This document shows, piece by piece, positions 1 to 8,238 of a stretch of 64,000 nucleotides of DNA (within the stretch, counting starts at the first letter, position 1; the number at the start of each line of letters is the position of its first letter). Both the position numbers and the translations under genes were made by a program. The DNA lies in NCBI RefSeq assembly GCF_016919445.1, contig NZ_CP070356.1, positions 4,405,502 through 4,469,501 on the forward strand, given 5' to 3'. The notes under the pieces were generated by a model. The model ran no database searches. It saw nothing but the letters and a program-made list of their open reading frames with translations, and was not told the origin of the DNA. The stretch comes from Pseudomonas sp. PDNC002 (lineage in GTDB: Bacteria; Pseudomonadota; Gammaproteobacteria; Pseudomonadales; Pseudomonadaceae).

Positions 1-1648
1 CGTCCAACACCAGCGCGTCGTCATCGACCACCAGCACCCGCAGGCCCACGTCGACCACTCCCCGGGACAACGGGATGGCCTGTACCTGCGGCGCGGCCTG
101 CTCTTCCGGTAGTGCTTTCACTTTCACCGCCGGCAACCAGATTTCCGCCGTGGTTCCGCTGCCGGGCGTGCTGCGCAACAGCAGTGCGCCGCCCTGCTGC
201 TGCGCCAAGCCGTGGACGATGGACAGGCCCAGGCCGGTACCCTTCCCTGTCGCCTTGGTGGTGAAGAAGGGTTCCGCCGCCCGGCGCAAGGTGCCCTCGT
301 CCATGCCCTGCCCGGAATCGGTCACCGTCAGGCACACATAGGCGCCGGGCGCCAGTTTGCCGCTCTGGCGGGGCCCGACCACCTCGTTGCGGGCGGCGAA
401 GACGATGCTGCCGCCGTTGGGCATCGCATCGCGGGCATTGGTGGCCAGGTTGATGATCGCCAGCTCCAGCTGGTTCTGGTCACTCATGACCGCGTCCAGT
501 TGCAGCGGAAAGCGGGTTTCCAGGCTGATGGTCGGCCCCAGGGAACTGACCAGCAGCTCGCTCATGTCCTGCAGCAGCGCGGGTAGTTGCAATGGCTGGG
601 GAAACAGCCGCTGCTTGCGGGCGAAGGCCAGCATCCGCTGGGTCAGCTGGGCGCCGCGCCGCGTCGCTTCCAAGGCGTTTCGCCAGATGCCCTCGACCTT
701 CTCGTTGTCCGCCGGCAGATGCCGTTCGAGCAGTTGCAGCCCACCCAGGATCACCGTCAGCAGGTTGTTGAAGTCATGCGCCACGCCGCCGGTGAGCTGG
801 CCGAGCGACTCCATCTTCTGCGACTGGATCAGTTCGTCACGGGCGCGCTCCAGTTCTTCCTGGACGCGGCGCTTGTCGGTGATGTCACGGGTGATCTTGG
901 CGAAGCCCAGCAATTTGCCGGTGTCGTCGAAGACCGGATCGATGACGATGTTGGCCCAGAAGCGCGAGCCATCCTTGCGCATCTGCAGGCGCTCTTCCTC
1001 GTAGCGCCCCTCGGCCAGTGCCGTGGCCAGGCTGGCCTCCGGAACGCCGTTCTGGCGGTCGTCCTCGCAATAGAAACATTCGAAGCGCCGGCCGATGATT
1101 TCCTCGGGGTAATAGCCCTTGATCCGCTCCGCGCCGGAGTTCCAGCTGGTGACGTTGCCCTCGGGGTCGAGCATGTACAGCGCGTAGTCGGTAACGCCAT
1201 TCACCAGCAGGCGGAACTGCTGTTCGCTGCGCCGCAACGCCTGTTCGGTCTCGTGCTGCTCGGTGCGGTCGCGGGTGATCTTGGCAAAGCCCATGAGCGC
1301 GCCGGAACTGTCGCGGATCGCGTCGATCACCACATGGGCCCAGAACGAGCTGCCATCGCGATGCAGGCGCCAGCCTTCGCTTTCATAGCGCCCCACGCGG
1401 GCGGCTTCATCCAGGGCGTGCTCGGGGAGTCCGGCCTCGCGGTCGGTGGGCGTGTAGAAACGGGAGAAGTGCTCGCCGAGGATCTCGTCGGCGGCGTAGC
1501 CCTTCAGGCGTTGCGCGCCGGAACTCCAGCTACTCACCCGGCCATCGGGATCGAGCATGTAGATGGCGTAGTCGGTTACAGCTTCGACCAGCAGCCGATA
1601 ACGGGCGTCTTCGACGAATTGGGCGTTGCTGGCGATGGTATCCGGCAT
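1..1648 (-). CDS. PAS-PAS hybrid sensor histidine kinase (3' end outside window)
   Basis: Signal-transduction kinase, cytoplasmic as far as seen because no membrane segment is visible. The 549 codons present give two PAS domains (about residues 15-130 and 145-258) that resemble each other, with shared blocks such as VTDYA-YMLDP and GFAKITRD. A HisKA dimerisation box follows (GGVAHDFNN, phosphoacceptor His about 291), then an ATPase domain with N-box NLATNARDAM and G-box GKGTGLGLS. A receiver domain begins at the window edge, with VLVVDDD near position 25. The start at 1648 has GGGGAG ten bases upstream. The second PAS repeat looks like an internal duplication. Family knowledge says such proteins autophosphorylate and pass phosphate to their own receiver. 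The stimulus is unknown. Plus-strand open frames over this gene are shadows. Confidence 0.9.
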   Translation of the reverse strand, partial: MPDTIASNAQFVEDARYRLLVEAVTDYAIYMLDPDGRVSSWSSGAQRLKGYAADEILGEHFSRFYTPTDREAGLPEHALDEAARVGRYESEGWRLHRDGSSFWAHVVIDAIRDSSGALMGFAKITRDRTEQHETEQALRRSEQQFRLLVNGVTDYALYMLDPEGNVTSWNSGAERIKGYYPEEIIGRRFECFYCEDDRQNGVPEASLATALAEGRYEEERLQMRKDGSRFWANIVIDPVFDDTGKLLGFAKITRDITDKRRVQEELERARDELIQSQKMESLGQLTGGVAHDFNNLLTVILGGLQLLERHLPADNEKVEGIWRNALEATRRGAQLTQRMLAFARKQRLFPQPLQLPALLQDMSELLVSSLGPTISLETRFPLQLDAVMSDQNQLELAIINLATNARDAMPNGGSIVFAARNEVVGPRQSGKLAPGAYVCLTVTDSGQGMDEGTLRRAAEPFFTTKATGKGTGLGLSIVHGLAQQQGGALLLRSTPGSGTTAEIWLPAVKVKALPEEQAAPQVQAIPLSRGVVDVGLRVLVVDDDALVLD

Positions 1649-1834
1649 GAAATCAGCGCTCCCCAGAAGCTACTTCAGCAAAGCACAGGCGCGACCTCCC
1701 CACCTGCCGCGCCGCCAAACGGCGCGCCACGTGGCCTGCGGCACCCGGCGAAACTCTGAACCCCCACCGGCCAGGACGGATCAACCGTGGAACCTCGCCG
1801 TGCGAGGTCATTCCATCCGACCAGGAGAAACGTC

Positions 1835-2350
1835 ATGAAAGGTACTGCTCTGATTGCCGGCGCGCTACTGTCCGGCGCCATGCTGATGGCGACGCCCTTG
1901 CTGGCCGCCGATCCGGCGGCGCAAGCCCAGACCTTCGTCACCGAGGCCTCGGCCGCCGGCATGGCCGAGATAGACGCCGCCAAGCTTGCCCTGAAGAAAA
2001 GCCAGGCCAAGGACGTGAAGTCCTTCGCCCAGCACATCATCGATGACCACACCAAGGCCAATACCGAACTCAAGGCACTGGCGGACAAGCACCAGCTCAC
2101 GCTCGCCGACGGACCCAGCCTGACCAACCAGGCCAAGGCCAAGGTCCTCGATGTCCGCGACGAATCCTTCGACGCCGCCTATGCCAACAACCAGGTCGGC
2201 GCCCATGAGGAAGCGGTGAAGCTGTTCACCGACGCCGCCAACAACGCCGCCGATAGCGACGTGAAGGCGTTCGCCCAGAAGACCTTGCCGGTGCTCCAGC
2301 GCCATCTGGAAATGGCCCAGGACCTGGTGAAGGCACACCCGTCCAAATGA
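1835..2350 (+). CDS. secreted DUF4142 protein
   Basis: A 171-residue exported protein. The first 25 residues are a signal peptide (Lys, a hydrophobic run, then LLAADPA as the probable cleavage area), so it is probably periplasmic. The mature part is mostly helical and matches the DUF4142 pattern: FVTEASAAGMAEIDAAKLAL, then SFAQHIIDDHTKAN, then a second helix pair ending VLQRHLEMAQDL. The family has a ferritin-like helical bundle and no settled function; stress association is common. The start was placed at 1835 because AGGAGA lies 7 bases upstream; the longer open frame from 1787 lacks such a site and would spoil the signal peptide. Stands alone, converging on the next gene. Confidence 0.85.
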   Translation: MKGTALIAGALLSGAMLMATPLLAADPAAQAQTFVTEASAAGMAEIDAAKLALKKSQAKDVKSFAQHIIDDHTKANTELKALADKHQLTLADGPSLTNQAKAKVLDVRDESFDAAYANNQVGAHEEAVKLFTDAANNAADSDVKAFAQKTLPVLQRHLEMAQDLVKAHPSK

Positions 2351-2368
2351 CCGAGGCCGCACCCGTTG

Positions 2369-2386
2369 CCGCTGGCTCGCCAGCGG
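2369..2386. terminator. possible bidirectional terminator hairpin
   Basis: CCGCTGGC and GCCAGCGG form an 8-bp perfect stem with a 2-base centre between the converging DUF4142 gene and the hydrolase gene. There is no T-tract, so intrinsic termination is uncertain. Confidence 0.35.
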
Positions 2387-2398
2387 GTAGCCGGCCGG

Positions 2399-3190
2399 TC
2401 AGCCGACCACCAGGCGGCTGGAGCGCTCGCCCACCACCATCTCGGTGACCCAGCGCACCAGTATGTCGGTATACGCGGCCTGCGCTATCTCGGTGGTCAG
2501 CGCGTGGTCGGCCTGGTCGATGATCCTGTGGGTCATCGAGTGGGTGCGCTGGAAGGCGGCGCGGTAGCTCATGATGGTCGAGTGCGGGACGAACTCGTCG
2601 TGCTCCGACTCGACCAGCAGCACATCGCCACCGAATCCGGAGCAAGCCTTCAGCGCGCGGTTGCTGGCCGCCGGGATGCGACTGGCGCGATACGCCATCA
2701 GGTCCTCGCGCGGCAGGTCGCGCTTGGGCACGTGCCAATCCTCGTCGCGATAGATCGCCGGTACCCGCAGCGCCAACCAGCGCACCGCGCGTAACTCGGT
2801 GAGGATCGCCGCGAGATAGCCGCCATAACTGGTACCCACCACCGCTATCGCCTGCAGATCGATGCGCGGATGCGCCGCGAGGCGGTCATACGCCGCCAGC
2901 AGGTCGCGCAGGCTGTCTTCGCGCGTGATCGAGCCTTGCAAGGCTGCCCCGGCGCCATGCCCGGCGAGGTCGAAGGTCAGGCACACGCAGCCCAGGCCGG
3001 CGATACCCCGGGCGCGCTTCAGGTCGCGCTCCTGGCTGCCACCCCAGCCGTGCACGAACAGCACGCCGGGCACATGGGTGCGTGGGCTGAGGAAGTTGCC
3101 CTGCAGACGCAGCGCGCCGACATCGATGTCGATGGGTTCGTCACTGGCATAGAGGTCGTCGCCAGGTTGCAGCGGGTCATTGGAAGACAT
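2399..3190 (-). CDS. alpha/beta hydrolase
   Basis: A 263-residue cytoplasmic serine hydrolase of the alpha/beta fold. Visible features are the oxyanion strand GVLFVHGWGG (residues about 41-50), the nucleophile elbow GTSYGG, an acidic residue in VESEHDEF and a late histidine in QADHAL, together a plausible Ser-Asp-His triad. The substrate is not predictable; family members act on esters, peptides or thioesters. Its start overlaps the end of the upstream DUF3182 gene by 14 bases, so the two are probably translated from one minus-strand mRNA. No signal peptide. Confidence 0.85.
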   Translation of the reverse strand: MSSNDPLQPGDDLYASDEPIDIDVGALRLQGNFLSPRTHVPGVLFVHGWGGSQERDLKRARGIAGLGCVCLTFDLAGHGAGAALQGSITREDSLRDLLAAYDRLAAHPRIDLQAIAVVGTSYGGYLAAILTELRAVRWLALRVPAIYRDEDWHVPKRDLPREDLMAYRASRIPAASNRALKACSGFGGDVLLVESEHDEFVPHSTIMSYRAAFQRTHSMTHRIIDQADHALTTEIAQAAYTDILVRWVTEMVVGERSSRLVVG

Positions 3191-4286
3191 AGGGCTCCAC
3201 CATTGCGTACTTCATCAGGAAATCGCCATTGCCGTCGGGGCCACGATAGAGAACGCGGCAGTTCGCGGGCAGCACCTTGTCCTCGAAGATTTCGAAGGTC
3301 GACGCGCGCACCGCGCACAGGCCGGGATCGGCGACGAAGGCTTCCAGGGCCGCCAGCTCCGCACCGCTGGCACCGCCGATGCGCCAGGACTGCTCCAGCA
3401 CACCCGAGCATTCGCGCCCTTGCGCATCCACGCCCTGGGCGACGTCGTAATTGCGGCGCGAGGCGTGGAACTGCGGCAACAGCTGGTGCGCGGCACGGTC
3501 GAACTGCACAGCCTGACTGATCGCCTGGCGCACCGAGGCGACCAGGTCGAGCGCCAGCAGGCAGTCGAAATCACCGCGCACCACCCACAGGTCGCTGCCG
3601 CCATACACCAGTTGGCCACGCGGGTTGCAGTTCTGCTGCTGGACGCCGTGATAACTCAGCAGCACGCCATTGATCATCACCTGTCCGACGCTATGGGTCT
3701 GCGGCTGGCTCAGGTCGTCCTCGATCACCAACCCCTGCCGGTAGTCGGCCTCCTCGTAGCGCGCCAGGGCCTCGGCCAGCCGGTCGCCATCCGCCACCAC
3801 CTGTTGCCCCTGCCCGCCCCGGCTGGCAGCCGGTTTCAGGCGTTGCGGGCCGCGCCCGAGACGCGCACTGGCGCAACGCAGGGCGTCGTTGTGGCAGAAC
3901 ACGCTGTGGCCATCGAGCACCAGGGGTTTCACCCGCGCAGCGAACGCTTCGCTCCAGCCGCGCGGCGTCATCGTGGGCCGTTCGATCAGCGGGTGGACGA
4001 TGGCCTTGCCGGCCTGGAAGTCTCGCTCCACATAGCCGCCGAACAGGTCCAGCGGACCCCGGATGCCGAGTTGCGCCGCCTGCTCGCGACCGACCACCGT
4101 GGCATCCGGCACCCAATAGAACTGCTGTCCGGGCTGTCGCTGCTCCGGTGGCCGCTCCAGGAAGTCCAGTCCCTGAATCTGCGCCAGCCAGGCGGCCAGC
4201 GCGTGATGCGTCTGCACGTCCGCGGGCTGCGCGTCCGGGTCCAGGGAGCAGGCCACGACCAGGCGTGGCGGATCGGCGTCGTTCAT
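3177..4286 (-). CDS. DUF3182 family protein
   Basis: A 369-residue protein of the DUF3182 family, seen beside glycogen and trehalose genes in Pseudomonas. No catalytic motif is certain. The middle carries basic and acidic blocks (RLKPAASRGGQGQQVV, then DYRQGLVIEDDL) that recall an ATP-grasp fold, which is inference only. The start at 4286 (MNDADPPRLVVACSL) follows GAGGGTG. The open frame continues upstream to 4616, but that part overlaps the divergent DUF2934 gene and is not typical protein. It precedes and overlaps the hydrolase gene, indicating co-transcription. Confidence 0.75.
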   Translation of the reverse strand: MNDADPPRLVVACSLDPDAQPADVQTHHALAAWLAQIQGLDFLERPPEQRQPGQQFYWVPDATVVGREQAAQLGIRGPLDLFGGYVERDFQAGKAIVHPLIERPTMTPRGWSEAFAARVKPLVLDGHSVFCHNDALRCASARLGRGPQRLKPAASRGGQGQQVVADGDRLAEALARYEEADYRQGLVIEDDLSQPQTHSVGQVMINGVLLSYHGVQQQNCNPRGQLVYGGSDLWVVRGDFDCLLALDLVASVRQAISQAVQFDRAAHQLLPQFHASRRNYDVAQGVDAQGRECSGVLEQSWRIGGASGAELAALEAFVADPGLCAVRASTFEIFEDKVLPANCRVLYRGPDGNGDFLMKYAMVEPYVFQ

Positions 4287-4372
4287 GGGGGCACCCTCGG
4301 TCAGGCTGTATGAACACTCGACTGACGCCAGGGTCATCGGTTCTACACAAATGACGAACAGTGAGGCCCGGC

Positions 4373-4561
4373 ATGAACCAGGACCGCGAAGCACAGATTC
4401 GCCAGAAGGCCCACGACCTCTGGGTCGCCGAAGGCAAACCCGCCGGACAGGCCGCGCGCCATTGGAAGATGGCCGAGGAAAGCCTCGGCCAGCCGCTGCC
4501 GGCGGAGCACGCCCAGGACCTCGACTACAAGGGCAAGGACCACCCACGTCGCGACGGATGA
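4373..4561 (+). CDS. small DUF2934 protein
   Basis: A 62-residue soluble acidic/basic protein with the DUF2934 signature: AQIRQKAHDLWVAEGKP followed by ARHWKMAE. The start at 4373 has GTGAGG 6 bases upstream; a GTG at 4361 would add only four residues. A longer paralogue sits inside the trehalose operon at 12993, with the same R-I/A-x-x-LW-x-AEG-x-P and RHW-x-MA positions. Function unknown; the repeated association with treYZ/glgX genes suggests a role in the same stress response. Confidence 0.7.
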   Translation: MNQDREAQIRQKAHDLWVAEGKPAGQAARHWKMAEESLGQPLPAEHAQDLDYKGKDHPRRDG

Positions 4562-4963
4562 GGCAAGGCATATTGCAACCGGCGAAGCGCCCGATCGTGC
4601 ACTTTGCTGGTTGCACATCGCCATCGCCCGAGACATTTCCCCCGCTCTATCAATCACTTGGGATTGCCCGCCAGGCTGGTACGGACCCTGCTTGCCGTTC
4701 TATCTGGCGCCTGCTGGTTTGCCTCGCAGCGCCACCTTTCGCCTCTGCCTGCACGACCTCCTCGGAAGCGGCCACACACCGAAGCGAGGCTGTCGATTGC
4801 GCGCCGGCGAAGGTGTCCGCCGCCGGTCAAGCGCGGCGCAGAAAATCGAAACTTCGTCCTTCGGCGGCCAGTCCTCCGAAAGACAGGAGGCAGCACCACG
4901 AGGCTTTGCCCGGAGCCGCCAGGAATGGCCGGCCCCTCACCTGACGAGAGCGAGGAACGAACG
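4562..4963. other. intergenic region before glgA with an inverted repeat
   Basis: About 400 bases without a convincing gene. An imperfect inverted repeat with 14-base arms, 12 matching, lies at 4574-4587 and 4602-4615 (TGCAACC at one end, GGTTGCA at the other). It could end the DUF2934 transcript or be an operator for the glgA operon. The long frame that runs through here into glgA lacks protein-like composition. A ribosome-binding stretch (GAGCGAGGAA) precedes glgA. No clear sigma-70 promoter was recognised. Confidence 0.45.
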
Positions 4964-6493
4964 ATGCGTAACCAGCTGGCCGACGTGCGCCTGGATGAAG
5001 CCACAATCAACCTCACCCCGATCCCGTCGGCAGAGGGCACGCCTGTTCAGCGCCCTAAACGGATTCTCTTCGTCACCTCCGAATTCAGCGACTTCGTCAA
5101 GGCCGGCGGCCTGGGCGACGTCTCCGCCGCCCTGCCCCGCGCACTGCTCGACGAGCACGATATCCGCGTGCTGATCCCCGGCTACCCGCAGGTACTCAAG
5201 GGCGCGATCGCCTGCGAAGTGGTGGGTCGTTTGCCGGGACGCGCCGCGCTGCCGGCCTGCGACATCGGTGAGCTGAAGCTGGCCGACGGGTTGGTGGTCT
5301 ATGCCGTGATCTGCCCGGAACTCTACGACCGTCCCGGCACCCCTTACGTCGACCAGAACGGCCACGAATGGCCCGACAACCACATCCGCTTCGCTCGCCT
5401 GAGCCTTGCCGCCGCCGACATCGCCGCGGGCATGACAGGCCTGGCCTGGAGCCCCGACCTGCTGCACGTCAACGATTGGCCCAGCGCCCTCGCCCCCGCC
5501 TACATGGCCTGGCGCGGGCAGGCCACGCCCAGCGTGCTCACCGTGCACAACCTCGGCTACCAGGGCGCCTGCTCGATGGGCTGCGGCGCCGAACTCGGCC
5601 TGCCGGAAACCGCCGGCCTGCCGGACAGCATGGAGTTCTACGGCAAGCTGTCGTTCCTCAAGGCGGGCATCAATCACGCCAGCCACATCACCACGGTGAG
5701 CGAAACCTATGCCCGCGAGATCACCGGCGAGGAGTTCGGCTGCGGCATGCACGGCGTGCTCGCCCAGCGTCGCGACCGTGGCCAGCTCAGCGGCATAACC
5801 CACGGCATCGACGCCGGCTGGGACCCCTTGACCGACCCGCACCTGATCGAAGGTTTCGACGCCTCGCGCCTTGCCGGCAAGCGTCGCAACGCCGAATTCA
5901 TCGAGCGCCAGTTCGGCCTACTGCCAGGGCGCGGCCCGCTGTTCGCGGTGGTGTCGCGGCTGGTGCACCAGAAAGGCATCGACCTGACCCTGGCCATCGC
6001 CGACGAGATGGTCGCCGCCGGCGGCCGGCTGGTGTCCATCGGCTGCGGCGAGCCGGAGCTGGAACAGGCCATGCGCGATCTGGCCGAGCGCTATCCGGGA
6101 CGTGTCGGCGTGCAGGTCGGCTTCGATGAAACCACCGCCCGGCGCATCTACGCGGCCAGCGACTTCCTGCTGATGCCGTCGCGCTACGAGCCCTGCGGGC
6201 TGAGCCAGATGTATGCCCAGCGCTTCGGCTCGCTGCCCATCGCGCGCCATACCGGCGGCCTGGCCGACACCATCGTCGATGGCGTCACCGGCCTGCTGTT
6301 CCGCGACGAGACCCCGGCGAGCTACTTCGACGCCGTGCGCCGCGCGCTGAACATCTACCGCTACCCCGAACTGCTGCACGCCATGCGCTGCAAGGCCATG
6401 GAGTCGCCACTGCCCTGGTACGACGCCGTGCGCCCCTACACGGCCCTCTACCAGCGCCTGCTGCAGCGGGTGCCCGCGCAGGCCGTGCGATGA
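4964..6493 (+). CDS. glgA: glycogen synthase GlgA (GT5)
   Basis: Transfers glucose from a nucleotide sugar (ADP-glucose in the family) to the non-reducing end of an alpha-1,4-glucan, in the cytoplasm. The 509 residues show the GT5 order: N-terminal RILFVTSEFSDFVKAGGLGDV with the conserved KxGGL (Lys about 46), HVNDW and LTVHNLGYQG in the first Rossmann domain, then VVSRLVHQKGIDL and the C-terminal SRYEPCGLSQMYAQRFG and TGGLADT blocks. The start at 4964 is supported by GAGGAA upstream; the open frame extends to 4604 but the extension is not GlgA-like. Its stop overlaps the start of treZ by 4 bases. First gene of the operon. Confidence 0.93.
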   Translation: MRNQLADVRLDEATINLTPIPSAEGTPVQRPKRILFVTSEFSDFVKAGGLGDVSAALPRALLDEHDIRVLIPGYPQVLKGAIACEVVGRLPGRAALPACDIGELKLADGLVVYAVICPELYDRPGTPYVDQNGHEWPDNHIRFARLSLAAADIAAGMTGLAWSPDLLHVNDWPSALAPAYMAWRGQATPSVLTVHNLGYQGACSMGCGAELGLPETAGLPDSMEFYGKLSFLKAGINHASHITTVSETYAREITGEEFGCGMHGVLAQRRDRGQLSGITHGIDAGWDPLTDPHLIEGFDASRLAGKRRNAEFIERQFGLLPGRGPLFAVVSRLVHQKGIDLTLAIADEMVAAGGRLVSIGCGEPELEQAMRDLAERYPGRVGVQVGFDETTARRIYAASDFLLMPSRYEPCGLSQMYAQRFGSLPIARHTGGLADTIVDGVTGLLFRDETPASYFDAVRRALNIYRYPELLHAMRCKAMESPLPWYDAVRPYTALYQRLLQRVPAQAVR

Positions 6494-8238
6494 CCTTGCG
6501 CCATGGCGCACAGGTGCTGCCCGGTGGCAAGGTCCGCTTCTCGCTCTGGGCGCCCAGCGCCCGGCGCGTGGAAGTGGAACTGGGCGGTGGCCGGCTGCAC
6601 CCGATGGATTGCGTCGGTGACGGCTGGTTCAGCGCCGAACTGCCCGCGGTGTCCGGTTCCACCTATCGCTACCGGATCGACCACCAGCTGAGCGTCGCCG
6701 ACCCCGCCTCCCGCGACCAGGCCGGCGGCGTGGAAGGCGAAAGCCGGGTAGTCGACCCGGACGCCTACCGCTGGCGATACCCCGCGTGGCGCGGGCGGCC
6801 CTGGCACGAGACGGTGCTGTATGAGGTCCACGCCGGGCTGTTCGACGGCTTCTCCGCCTTGCAGGGCCGGCTCGCTGAACTGGCCGAACTGGGCGTCACC
6901 GCCATCGAACTGATGCCGCTCAATGCCTTTCCCGGCCGCCGTAACTGGGGCTACGACGGCGTGCTGCCCTATGCGCCGTCCTGCGCCTACGGCGACCCGG
7001 ACGGCCTGCGGCAGTTCATCGACACGGCCCATGGTCACGGCCTGATGGTCTTCGTCGATGTCGTCTACAACCACTTCGGCCCGCAGGGTAACTACCTGGG
7101 GCGCTATGCCGGGGACTTCTTCCGCGCCGACCAGCAGACCCCCTGGGGGCCGGCGATCGACTTCCGCCACCCGGCGGTGCGGGAGTTCTTCATCGGCAAC
7201 GCGGAAATGTGGGTGCAGGAGTACCACGTCGACGGCCTGCGACTGGACGCCGTGCATGCCATCGCCGACACCGAATTCCTCCTCGAACTGGCCGCCCGCG
7301 CCCGCCAGGCCGCCGAGGGGCGCGAGCTGCACCTGGTGCTGGAGAACGAGCACAACGAGGCGCATCTGCTGCAGGGCGAAAACGGTTTCGACGCGCAATG
7401 GAACGATGACCTGCACCACTGCCTGCACGTCCTGCTGACCGGCGAGGCCGAAGGCTATTACGTCGACTTCGCCGCCGATCCCATCCAGCGCCTTTGCCGT
7501 TGCCTGCGCGAAGGTTTCGCCTTCCAGGGCGAGACCGACTATCGCGGCATCGCCCGTGGCGAGCCCAGCGGCGCCCTCACGCCACAGGCCTTCGTCGCCT
7601 TCCTGCAGAATCACGACCAGGTGGGCAATCGCGCCTTGGGGGAACGCCTCACCACGCTGGCCCACACCGACCGCTTGCGCGCAGCCAGCGCCCTGATCCT
7701 GCTATCGCCCATGGTGCCAATGCTGTTCATGGGAGAGGAATGGGGCGAACAGCAGCCGTTCCTGTTCTTCACCGACTACCAGGGCGAGCTGGCCCGGGCC
7801 GTGGCCGAAGGTCGACGGGAGGAGTTCAAGCGCTTCAGCAAGTTCTCCTCGCCCGGCGCCGCGGCCTGGATTCCCGATCCCAACGACTACCAGACCTTCG
7901 TGGCTTCGCGCCCGCGCCCGGACCAGGGCGACGCCCAATGGCGAGACCATTACCGGCGACTCCTCCAACTGCGGCAGCGCTGGCTGACCCCGCACCTGCC
8001 CGACAGTCGCGCCGTGGATGCGCGGCCCCTGGGCGAGCGAGCGCTGACGGCAACGTGGCGGCTGGGCGATGGCAGCCTGTGGCGCATCGACCTCAACCTG
8101 GGACCGGACGAGATCGCCGTCGAGCCGCCGGCTGAGAGTGCGCAGGTGCTGCTGTGCTGCGGCCAGAACGCCGCCCACTATCGGCATGGCTGGCTGGGCG
8201 CCGCCGCGCTGGTGCTGAGCCTGGAGACACGCGGATGA
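6490..8238 (+). CDS. treZ: malto-oligosyltrehalose trehalohydrolase TreZ
   Basis: Hydrolyses the alpha-1,4 bond next to the terminal trehalosyl unit, releasing trehalose from maltooligosyltrehalose; the second step of the TreYZ pathway. The 582-residue protein has an N-terminal E-set/CBM48-like domain (about 1-95), a GH13 barrel with DVVYNHFG, GLRLDAVH (nucleophile Asp253), LVLENEHNE (acid Glu285) and FLQNHDQVGN (Asp376), and a C-terminal beta domain. These residue numbers are close to those of characterised TreZ enzymes. It overlaps glgA at the start (ATGA) and malQ at the end (ATGA), so translation is coupled. Confidence 0.95.
   Translation: MTLRHGAQVLPGGKVRFSLWAPSARRVEVELGGGRLHPMDCVGDGWFSAELPAVSGSTYRYRIDHQLSVADPASRDQAGGVEGESRVVDPDAYRWRYPAWRGRPWHETVLYEVHAGLFDGFSALQGRLAELAELGVTAIELMPLNAFPGRRNWGYDGVLPYAPSCAYGDPDGLRQFIDTAHGHGLMVFVDVVYNHFGPQGNYLGRYAGDFFRADQQTPWGPAIDFRHPAVREFFIGNAEMWVQEYHVDGLRLDAVHAIADTEFLLELAARARQAAEGRELHLVLENEHNEAHLLQGENGFDAQWNDDLHHCLHVLLTGEAEGYYVDFAADPIQRLCRCLREGFAFQGETDYRGIARGEPSGALTPQAFVAFLQNHDQVGNRALGERLTTLAHTDRLRAASALILLSPMVPMLFMGEEWGEQQPFLFFTDYQGELARAVAEGRREEFKRFSKFSSPGAAAWIPDPNDYQTFVASRPRPDQGDAQWRDHYRRLLQLRQRWLTPHLPDSRAVDARPLGERALTATWRLGDGSLWRIDLNLGPDEIAVEPPAESAQVLLCCGQNAAHYRHGWLGAAALVLSLETRG

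Noticed and set aside
587-1759. 390-residue plus-strand open frame over the sensor kinase
   Set aside because: Reverse shadow of a clear PAS/HisKA gene; high-GC DNA leaves long opposite frames open.
4604-4963. N-terminal extension of GlgA to position 4604
   Set aside because: The extension has no GlgA similarity and no ribosome-binding site; 4964 gives the usual length.
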